A stretch of 6,580 nt of DNA from Chloroflexota bacterium. GTDB lineage: Bacteria; Chloroflexota; UBA6077. The stretch spans positions 1 through 6,580 of the forward strand of contig JAJYNT010000369.1 in NCBI GenBank assembly GCA_021786215.1, in the 5' to 3' direction. The number at the start of each line of letters is the position of its first letter. The first letter of the stretch is position 1. The notes under the pieces are model-generated. The model was given only the letters and a program-made list of their open reading frames with translations, was not told where the DNA came from and ran no database searches. Shown here in pieces: positions 1 through 5,523 of this stretch. Made by a program: the position numbers and the translations under genes.

Positions 1-788
1 ATCTGCCTGTGGGGGCCGACTACGGGGCTTTTCCGATCGTCGTCGGGACCCTTCTCACTTCGATCATCGCGTTCATCGTCGGCGTTCCGATCTCCGTGGG
101 AGCTGCGCTGATCCTGACCGAGCGAATCCCGGCTGGAATTGGGCGTGGCCTGTCGTTCTTTCTGGAACTACTGGCCGGGATCCCCAGCGTCGTTTACGGA
201 TTGTGGGGTTTGATCGTTCTCGGACCCTTCCTCGCGTCTCACGTCTATCCACAGATGGCAAGGCTCGGAGGGGTTATTCCATGGATTGGGCCACCAACGG
301 GGTCCGGGCTCGGCCTGCTCACCTCGGGCCTTGTGCTTGCAATCATGATCATCCCCATCGTCGCCGCCACCACGCGCGATCTTCTCCAGCAGGTTCCATC
401 GCTGCCGCGAGAGGGCGCGCTCGCGCTCGGTCTGACCTCGTGGGAAAGCGCGTGGATCGTCAGCATTCCCTGGACCCTGCAAGGGATCGTCGGCGCTGCG
501 ATGCTGGGATGGGGACGGGCACTTGGCGAGACCATGGCGGTGCTGATCGTAAGCGGCAACGGGGCGAACATGCTGCCGCCCAACGTGTACAGTCCCATCT
601 CCACAATTGCCTCGTCGATCGTAGCCCTGCTGGACAGCGCTGAATCGGATCCGACAGGCCTGGCCGTGAGCGCGCTGGCCGAGGCGGGTCTCGTCCTGAT
701 GTTGATCACTCTGGTCACCAACGTTCTGGCTCGCCTGCTGGTGAGGCGGGCTTCTACCACCAACCTGCCTATCGGTCGGGGGATCTGA
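1..788 (+). CDS. pstC: Phosphate ABC transporter permease PstC (5'-truncated by window edge)
   Basis: Inner-membrane subunit of the high-affinity phosphate importer PstSCAB; with PstA it forms the channel through which PstS-delivered phosphate passes, powered by PstB. About 261 codons are visible. The frame is open to the left edge, and the GTG at position 9 sits inside the conserved YGAFPIVVGTLLTS region, so the true start lies outside the window. The family is usually about 300 residues or more, so the first membrane helix and cytoplasmic tail are missing. Numbering from position 9, several hydrophobic segments follow. The EAA-type loop that docks on the ATPase is at about residues 135-163 (EGALALGL...IPWTLQGIVG), and the PstC/PstA hallmark GRALGETMAV is at 169-178. 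The stop codon overlaps the pstA ATG by one base, which implies translational coupling. What is seen matches the family closely; only the N-terminus is unknown. Confidence 0.95.
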   Translation, partial: LPVGADYGAFPIVVGTLLTSIIAFIVGVPISVGAALILTERIPAGIGRGLSFFLELLAGIPSVVYGLWGLIVLGPFLASHVYPQMARLGGVIPWIGPPTGSGLGLLTSGLVLAIMIIPIVAATTRDLLQQVPSLPREGALALGLTSWESAWIVSIPWTLQGIVGAAMLGWGRALGETMAVLIVSGNGANMLPPNVYSPISTIASSIVALLDSAESDPTGLAVSALAEAGLVLMLITLVTNVLARLLVRRASTTNLPIGRGI

Positions 789-1636
789 TGGACTGGCAAA
801 GGGTTCTCGACGAGCTTGGGTGGGGTCTTTGCGCCCTCGCCCTTCTACTGGTAGTGGCTCCAGCCGTCGATATCGTCGTGGTGATAATCGCCCAAAGCGC
901 TCAGTCGTGGTCCTGGTCGTTGCTGACCACGCCGACGCAAGGTGTCGCCGGCGGCCTCTTGAACGCATGGACGGGCACTCTCATGCTGATGGCACTCCTC
1001 CTGGTCATCGTCGGGCCGATCGGCGTTCTCGGCGGGCTGTACCTTGCCGAGTTCAGCGAGTACCGGTTGGCCAGGATGCTTCGGTTCTTCTCTGAGTTGC
1101 TCGCCGGAGTCCCCTCCATTGTGGTGGGATACGTCATTTATGCTGTGCTGGTTGTGGCGCTCGGTTGGAGCTTCTCGATGCTCGCCGGTGTCATCGCCCT
1201 CTCGATCATGGTGGTCCCCTACGTACTCAAGAGCACCGAGGCCGCGCTGAGGCAGGTCCCCACCTCCTTTCGGGAGGGAGGCGCCGCCCTGGGGCTTCCC
1301 AGGCATCGGATCATTCGTGACATTCTGTTCCCGCTGGCAATCCCAAACGTGATGAGCGGGCTGGTGGTTGCCGAGGCGATTGCGATGGGCGAGACAGCCC
1401 CCCTGATCTACACCGCCGGATGGTCGAACAGCCTTCCAAACCTTCAACTGGTTCACCGCCCGATTGGCTACCTCACGTATGTCGTCTGGACATACATCAA
1501 TGAGCCCTATCCAGAGGCGCATCAGCTGGCTTACAGCGCGGCAGCGCTGCTGGTCGTCTTTCTCCTGATACTCATCGCTCTCGGCCGGCTGATCAGCTGG
1601 CGTGCGACGCGCTTCACCGGCCGCTTCCAGCCGTGA
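788..1636 (+). CDS. pstA: Phosphate ABC transporter permease PstA
   Basis: Second membrane subunit of the Pst phosphate importer, partner of PstC. The 282 residues are a normal length for the family. The ATG shares its A with the pstC stop (TGATG), and a G-rich stretch (GGGGGA, 778-783) lies 4 bases upstream, so the start is well fixed. About six hydrophobic segments are visible, roughly at residues 13-35, 62-87, 108-127, 131-146, 186-205 and 249-267. A conserved SELLAGVPSIVVGY stretch (102-115) precedes the EAA loop EGGAALGLPRHRIIRDILFPLAIPN (163-187; the central Gly is in AALGL). The family signature AIAMGETAPLIYTAG is at 197-211. The usual next gene, pstB (the ATPase), is absent: the last 23 bases overlap a convergent ORF instead. 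Control by phosphate limitation would be typical, but no regulatory site is visible because the operon start is outside the window. Confidence 0.96.
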   Translation: MDWQRVLDELGWGLCALALLLVVAPAVDIVVVIIAQSAQSWSWSLLTTPTQGVAGGLLNAWTGTLMLMALLLVIVGPIGVLGGLYLAEFSEYRLARMLRFFSELLAGVPSIVVGYVIYAVLVVALGWSFSMLAGVIALSIMVVPYVLKSTEAALRQVPTSFREGGAALGLPRHRIIRDILFPLAIPNVMSGLVVAEAIAMGETAPLIYTAGWSNSLPNLQLVHRPIGYLTYVVWTYINEPYPEAHQLAYSAAALLVVFLLILIALGRLISWRATRFTGRFQP

Positions 1637-1952
1637 ACCAGGCGACAACGGTACCAACTCGCTCCGCGAAGGCCGCGCGCAGCAGGGCAGCGGGACTCCA
1701 GGGGTCGGGTCCCGTGTCGCTCCGGACCATCACGAGCTCAAGCCGTCCGTCGGCGGTCATGACCAGGTACACCGGATCGGCGTCCCTTCGGCGATAGATC
1801 AGTTCCGACTCGGTTCGAATGCAGCGGCCGCTGGCGGCCCCGCAGCCACCCGACGCGGTCGGACCTTCTCCCCCGCGCCGGTCGCAGTAGGCGCAGCTCT
1901 GGCGACAAATGTTGGCGTTGTCACGGTAATGGCTGTAGCACTCTTCGTTCAC
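1614..1952 (-). CDS. Hypothetical cysteine-rich protein, 112 aa
   Basis: I do not recognise a family. The ORF runs leftward and its end overlaps the 3' end of pstA by 23 bases. Evidence that it is coding: most third codon positions are G or C, as in the neighbouring genes, and the C-terminal half has a believable alternation of hydrophobic strands and polar turns (VYLVMTADGRLELVMVRSD at 61-79, then AALLRAAFAERVGTVVAWF at 88-106). The opposite-strand frame gives an Arg/Ala/Gly-rich peptide typical of a shadow. The N-terminal half carries six cysteines (5, 16, 20, 23, 37, 44), including CRQSCAYC, so a metal or iron-sulfur site is possible. The start is the weak point: the only conventional start is a GTG without a clear ribosome-binding site. 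The frame stays open to a stop at 2028-2030, so the protein could start earlier from an unusual codon, or be a remnant of a longer gene. Confidence 0.55.
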   Translation of the reverse strand: MNEECYSHYRDNANICRQSCAYCDRRGGEGPTASGGCGAASGRCIRTESELIYRRRDADPVYLVMTADGRLELVMVRSDTGPDPWSPAALLRAAFAERVGTVVAWFTAGSGR

Positions 1953-2043
1953 AGTGGGGTCCGTTCTAGTGCTGAGGTTTGCCTGCTTCCCCTCGTCGCG
2001 CTTATCGTCGGCAAGAATAGATCTTCTTCAGCGTAACAGGCCT

Positions 2044-2060
2044 GATTGACCAGATCAACC
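2044..2060. promoter_or_regulatory. Imperfect 17-bp palindrome overlapping the -35 element (possible operator)
   Basis: GATTGACCAGATCAACC is an inverted repeat with arms GxTTGA and TCAAxC around a 5-base centre; five of six arm pairs are complementary. It covers the -35 hexamer of the plus-strand promoter. Because of the symmetry it also places a TTGATC on the minus strand, 17 bases from TACGCT (2030-2035 read on the minus strand), which could serve the divergent cysteine-rich ORF. A repressor site is plausible from position only; no regulator gene is in the window. Confidence 0.3.
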
Positions 2061-2074
2061 TTCAAGATTACACT
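2046..2074 (+). promoter_or_regulatory. Putative sigma-70-type promoter of the methyltransferase-nuclease module
   Basis: TTGACC (2046-2051; five of six match the TTGACA consensus) is followed after exactly 17 bases by TACACT (2069-2074; four of six match TATAAT, including the key TA and final T). Transcription would start near 2081, giving a leader of about 58 bases before the ATG at 2139. It is the best-spaced hexamer pair I see in this intergenic region. Sigma consensus rules may differ in this host. Confidence 0.5.
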
Positions 2075-2138
2075 GGAGTCGCTTCGATGGGACCTTCCGC
2101 AGTAACAGGACCTATTCAGTGTTCCAGGTGAGGATCCG

Positions 2139-3785
2139 ATGCCCCAAAGCGCCCGCCGCAAAGAACTAGGCGCCTACTATACAGACGTCAGTGTAGCCAG
2201 GTTTCTGGTGTGCTGGGCACTCAGGACGGGGGAGGAGACCGTCCTCGATCCGAGCTCCGGTGAGGGCGTCTTCCTATGGGAAGCGGCGGAACGGATTCGC
2301 GATTTGGGCGGAAACCCCGACCAGCAGCTCTTCGGCGTTGAGATCGATCCAATCGCTCATGGCAGATGGGCAACCCGAGGCTCAGAGCTGAGCCTCTCGG
2401 CGGCCCAAGTGCTCCACGCGAGCTTCTTCGATATCACGCCCGGCCAACTGCCTCTTGCCGATGCAGTGGTCGGCAATCCTCCTTTCATCCGATACCAGAG
2501 GTTCAGCGGCGACGCAAGAGATGCCGCGTTAGCTCGTGCGCGAGATGCAGGAGTCAAGCTGTCACGCCTGACCAGTTCCTGGGCTCCGTTCCTTGTTCAT
2601 GCAGCCCAGTTCGTCAAGCCTGGTGGTAGGCTCGCGATGGTGGCACCGGCGGAGTTGACTCACGCTGGCTACGCGCTTCCAGTCCTGGACTACTTCCGGA
2701 AGAACTTTCGGGCCACTCGCATTCTCAGCTTCTCCCGGAGAATCTTTCCGACACTGTCTGAAGACACAGTCCTGTTGTTGGCTTCAGGGCGTGGCGAACC
2801 TTTCAAAACCATCCAGCTGATAGATTTGACTGACGCATCGGCCTTGGAGAAGCACCTCGATCCCTCGGTGGAATTGCCGAATGGGGTAGAGATTGATGCC
2901 TCTGCCTTGGACCGGGGTCGTGAGAGAGTGATTCACTATCTCCTCCCTCATGGCACGCGACAGCTTTACCGCCGACTGCGCAACTCAGATCACGTAGCTG
3001 TCCTACGCTCTCTTGCGCGAGTGGGGATAGGATACGTAAGCGGGGACAACGCCTTCTTTCACCTGGATGCCAAAACCATCGACGGGTATGGCATCCCAGC
3101 ACAGTATCTCTTGCCTGTGGCATGTCGCAGCTCGGAATTGCAGGGCTTGCGTTTCACTCTTCATGATTGGGAAAGGCTTCGCTCTTCCGGTCATGCCAAT
3201 TCCTTGCTCTACATTCAACGCACTCAATCCCCGCCGGAGCAGCTACAGGCATATCTGCTCCAAGGTGTCAGGCGTGGCGTGCCTGACCGCTATAAGTGTC
3301 GGGTGAGGAAGCCCTGGTATGCAGTGCCGCATGTGCACCGACCCGACGCATTTCTGACATACATGACAGGTGGCGACCCACAGTTCGTAGCTAACGAAGC
3401 CAAGGCCGCGGCACCGAACACCTTACATGTCGTGCGTCTGATTCCCAACTGCCCTGTTACTGCTGTCGAGTTAGCAGCTGCATGGCAGACTTCACTGACT
3501 GCTCTTAGTTGTGAAGTGGAGGGGCACAGTCTAGGTGGCGGAATGTTGAAGCTCGAGCCTACGGAGGCGGGCCGGGTCGCAATTGCCCTCCCCAACCTAT
3601 CGCCCGGAACCCTTCAGAGCCTAGCCACTGATCTTGACAGGCTCTTGAGGGATGGAAAGACAGAGTCTGCCCGCGATCTTGCGGACGGAATAATCCTTCG
3701 GCAAGGACTCGGCCTGTCAGCAGGTGATGTCCAACAGCTACGCGAAGGCTGGCTTCTACTGAGAGAGCGCCGTCGAAGCCGATGA
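2139..3785 (+). CDS. Gamma-class N6-adenine DNA methyltransferase (M.TaqI/Eco57I-like), type II
   Basis: Transfers a methyl group from S-adenosylmethionine to the N6 of adenine within a specific DNA sequence, most likely protecting host DNA from the nuclease encoded next. Motifs appear in gamma-class order: motif X GAYYT (11-15), SAM-binding motif I DPSSGEGVF (37-45), motif II acidic end VEID (67-70), an FFD motif III (96-98), catalytic motif IV NPPF (113-116), motif VI GGRLAMVAPAEL (162-173) and a motif VIII-like FPTLSEDT (203-210). From about residue 285 a DNA-recognition half follows (RVGIGYVSGDNAFF 294-307; RKPWYAVPHV 390-399; GHSLGGGMLKLEP 462-474), as in TaqI-type enzymes. The 548 residues suit a methyltransferase without a fused nuclease. 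The ATG is preceded by AGGTGAGGA (2126-2134), a good ribosome-binding site. GC content is below that of the flanking genes in parts. The recognition sequence cannot be read from the protein. A solitary or phage-defence role is an alternative, but the neighbour favours restriction-modification. Confidence 0.92.
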   Translation: MPQSARRKELGAYYTDVSVARFLVCWALRTGEETVLDPSSGEGVFLWEAAERIRDLGGNPDQQLFGVEIDPIAHGRWATRGSELSLSAAQVLHASFFDITPGQLPLADAVVGNPPFIRYQRFSGDARDAALARARDAGVKLSRLTSSWAPFLVHAAQFVKPGGRLAMVAPAELTHAGYALPVLDYFRKNFRATRILSFSRRIFPTLSEDTVLLLASGRGEPFKTIQLIDLTDASALEKHLDPSVELPNGVEIDASALDRGRERVIHYLLPHGTRQLYRRLRNSDHVAVLRSLARVGIGYVSGDNAFFHLDAKTIDGYGIPAQYLLPVACRSSELQGLRFTLHDWERLRSSGHANSLLYIQRTQSPPEQLQAYLLQGVRRGVPDRYKCRVRKPWYAVPHVHRPDAFLTYMTGGDPQFVANEAKAAAPNTLHVVRLIPNCPVTAVELAAAWQTSLTALSCEVEGHSLGGGMLKLEPTEAGRVAIALPNLSPGTLQSLATDLDRLLRDGKTESARDLADGIILRQGLGLSAGDVQQLREGWLLLRERRRSR

Positions 3786-3787
3786 AA

Positions 3788-3793
3788 TGGAGG
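3788..3793 (+). promoter_or_regulatory. Strong ribosome-binding site that fixes the TTG start of the nuclease gene
   Basis: TGGAGG sits 7 bases before the TTG at 3801, inside the 15-base gap after the methyltransferase stop. This supports TTG over the in-frame ATG at 3837 (codon 13), which has only a weak GGA upstream. Confidence 0.65.
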
Positions 3794-3800
3794 AATCCCA

Positions 3801-4490
3801 TTGCCCCTGCTTGACGCCGTTAGGGCGGCCGGAATCATGCCACCAGCTTCGGCACCACAACCGACTAAGAAGCGCTATTCGGAAATGCTGTCTGCCGCGT
3901 TGGCCATTGAGTTAGCTGCGGGACTGCGGTCAATCGGGTTTCCGGGGGTGAGGCCTCTGCGCGGAGGCCCAGGCGAAGTGGAGTTTCAGGGCGGCTTAGG
4001 ACCGAAAAAGGTGGATGTCTCCTACGCCGATGAACGGCATGGGCTGTTGGCGGCCGTTTCGATCAAGTCGATCTGCTTCGAGCCATACGGAAAGAACTTG
4101 AAGAATCGCTTCGGGGATCTCTGCACCGAGGCGATCACCCTCCACATGCGGTTTCCCTACTCGGTGGTATGTGCCCTGTTTGCCATGCCGGAAGATGCCG
4201 ACCTTGATAGAACTGCACTGCGGAAGATATCGACTTTCCAGCGAGCGGCAATGTTGTTCGGCACCATCTCCGGCCGGCAGGACTACTCGTCGGCTGGAGA
4301 ACGCTTCGAAGACGTGACCATGATGCTCTTCCGCCCGATTCGTGAGGATGGCGGGACACCCGAGGTCAAGCTCTTCGCAGCCGGCACCAAACAGAATCTC
4401 CAGGAACTAACCGAGGAGCAGTACTTCGCTCACTTCAGGGAACTGTATAACCTCCGCAATCCACACGCACAGATCGGCATAGAAGAATAG
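3801..4490 (+). CDS. Putative type II restriction endonuclease, PD-(D/E)XK-like with S-x-K variant
   Basis: A 229-residue protein whose gene starts 15 bases after the methyltransferase stop, so the two are very likely cotranscribed. I infer the cognate restriction nuclease. A hydrophobic-strand pair fits the PD-(D/E)XK core: KKVDVSY (69-75, candidate metal ligand Asp72), a turn with a DERHG sequence, then GLLAAVSIKS (81-90, Lys89 with Ser87 in place of the usual acidic residue). Glu59 and Glu61 lie upstream, and Glu110 (DLCTEA) lies on a predicted helix 21 residues after Lys89. An S-x-K with a displaced glutamate is known in the Cfr10I/Bse634I/NgoMIV enzymes. From memory, similar small proteins with KKVDV, SVKT and AEA...PYAV motifs occur beside DNA methyltransferases, often annotated hypothetical; I cannot verify this here. 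TTG is chosen because of the ribosome-binding site at 3788-3793; ATG at codon 13 is the alternative. A TTG start may keep nuclease expression low. GC content is lower than in the flanking genes. Confidence 0.7.
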   Translation: MPLLDAVRAAGIMPPASAPQPTKKRYSEMLSAALAIELAAGLRSIGFPGVRPLRGGPGEVEFQGGLGPKKVDVSYADERHGLLAAVSIKSICFEPYGKNLKNRFGDLCTEAITLHMRFPYSVVCALFAMPEDADLDRTALRKISTFQRAAMLFGTISGRQDYSSAGERFEDVTMMLFRPIREDGGTPEVKLFAAGTKQNLQELTEEQYFAHFRELYNLRNPHAQIGIEE

Positions 4491-4499
4491 TCGTTTCGA

Positions 4500-5489
4500 T
4501 CAGGAAGCAGGAGCCGTCTCCACCGCTCGGCGGGCGGCCAGCAGGTTCCCCTCCGGCACAGTCAGCGGAAAGGTGCAGCCTGCCGCAACGATCAGGCGGC
4601 GACCACCCATCTGCGCGATGGCGTCGTGAACCTGGGACTCCACCTCGGCCGGCGTCCCAAAGTGCAGCAGCCTGTACTGCTCCACCCCTCCTACCAGCGC
4701 CCCGGAAAAGATCTTGGCGGCCTCGGCCAGGGTGGGTCCCGCGGCCCGATCGTGCCAGTTGATCGCCTGCACCGGGTAGTCCGCCACCTGGGCGAACATC
4801 GGATGCTGCCCATGTAGGTGCAAGACGTTGAACCAACCAGCTGAAGCCGCCTGCAGCACCGCCAGGTCGTATGGACGGCCGAAGCGACGGTACTCCTCCT
4901 CGCTCATCGCCTCGAAGCTGGCGGCCGCCGTGGACATGAAGATCCCGTCGGCTCCCTCCGCGATCGCCGCCTGAGCGAAGCGAGAGCAGGTTTCGGTCAA
5001 GGCATCGAGCGCCCTCTCCACCCGCTCCGGGTCCTGTCTCAGCTGCACCAGGTAGGCTTCGTCGCCGGCCAGGTAGCGGGCCATGCCGATGGGATTGAAG
5101 AGGGTCTGGATCACAGGAACATCCTGGTCGCGTCCCTCGACCACCATTCGGATACAGCGCAGCTGCCGGCCATACGCCCCCTTGGTCACGTCCAACGGCT
5201 GGATGCGGTCCCAATCCTCGATCTTCTGGATCACCCGCTCCAGATGCTCCCGATCCCCTATGGCGGCCCCCCGGTATGCGTGCTTTGCCCCATAGCCGTC
5301 GATGCAGAAGGTGTGGGACGGGGTAACCTTTATGAAGTCGAAGTCGAAGCGACGCTGGAACTCCAGCGTGGCTCGGGCCAGCGATTCGGCCTCCTGATCG
5401 TCGATGGGCCAGTGGCGCCAGAAGGCGACCGGCGCTCGATCGACCGGCTCTCCGGCAATGGCTGCTTGGATACGCGCTCGCTTCCTCAT
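4500..5489 (-). CDS. Uroporphyrinogen decarboxylase (URO-D) family protein, MtaA/CmuA-like; not HemE
   Basis: A 329-residue TIM-barrel protein of the superfamily that includes HemE and the cobalamin:coenzyme M/tetrahydrofolate methyltransferases. Family features: the N-terminal VDRAPVAFWRHW strand (16-27), FDFDFIKVTPSHTFCIDGYGAK (48-69), the EGADGIF strand (178-184), NVLHLHGQHPMF (221-232), YPVQAINWHDR (238-248) and the C-terminal VAAGCTFPLTVPEGNLLAA (301-319). HemE's N-terminal arginine-rich substrate motif (RPPxWxMRQAGR type) is absent, so haem synthesis is unlikely. MtaA-type enzymes use His-x-Cys plus a later Cys to bind zinc; here the pattern is His224-x-His226 with Cys305, so a modified zinc site or another activity is possible. 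The substrate is unknown. The ATG has GGGAGG 7 bases upstream. The gene lies 34 bases after fusA on the same strand and ends 9 bases from the convergent nuclease gene, with no terminator visible between them. Confidence 0.88.
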   Translation of the reverse strand: MRKRARIQAAIAGEPVDRAPVAFWRHWPIDDQEAESLARATLEFQRRFDFDFIKVTPSHTFCIDGYGAKHAYRGAAIGDREHLERVIQKIEDWDRIQPLDVTKGAYGRQLRCIRMVVEGRDQDVPVIQTLFNPIGMARYLAGDEAYLVQLRQDPERVERALDALTETCSRFAQAAIAEGADGIFMSTAAASFEAMSEEEYRRFGRPYDLAVLQAASAGWFNVLHLHGQHPMFAQVADYPVQAINWHDRAAGPTLAEAAKIFSGALVGGVEQYRLLHFGTPAEVESQVHDAIAQMGGRRLIVAAGCTFPLTVPEGNLLAARRAVETAPAS

Positions 5490-5523
5490 CTCGCGGCCTC
5501 CCTGGCGCTCGCACGCTTTTCTA

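Larger units (their letters stand above)
1953..2138. other. Intergenic region between the cysteine-rich ORF and the methyltransferase gene
   Basis: This 186-base, locally AT-richer region separates two divergent genes. It holds the promoter and palindrome listed separately, and an 8-base direct repeat GTAACAGG at 2033-2040 and 2102-2109 on either side of the promoter. An AAGAATAG octamer at 2013-2020 recurs at the end of the nuclease gene. I see no tRNA, terminator hairpin with a T-run, or further ORF. Confidence 0.5.

Noticed and set aside
168..968. 266-codon minus-strand open frame opposite pstC and pstA
   Set aside because: Its Arg/Gln/His-rich product has no recognisable motifs, and the plus strand encodes well-conserved permeases there.
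1614..1952. Radical-SAM enzyme, suggested by CxxxCxxC
   Set aside because: At 112 residues it is much too short, and the residues after the cluster show none of the expected barrel or SAM-binding motifs.
1602..2036. 144-codon plus-strand frame opposite the cysteine-rich ORF
   Set aside because: Composition is like a shadow frame, it overlaps the end of pstA, and the minus frame has better third-position GC. Not fully excluded.
4472..4501. Inverted pair GATCG / CGATC around the nuclease stop as a terminator
   Set aside because: Five-base arms with a 20-base loop and no T-run; it would not form a convincing terminator.
4500..5489. True uroporphyrinogen decarboxylase (hemE)
   Set aside because: It lacks the N-terminal arginine-containing substrate motif of HemE, and no other haem genes are nearby.
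4435..5514. 359-codon minus-strand open frame overlapping the URO-D gene in another frame
   Set aside because: Its product is rich in Arg, Gly, Pro and Ala with no family features. The 329-residue frame has clear URO-D family motifs and a proper ribosome-binding site.
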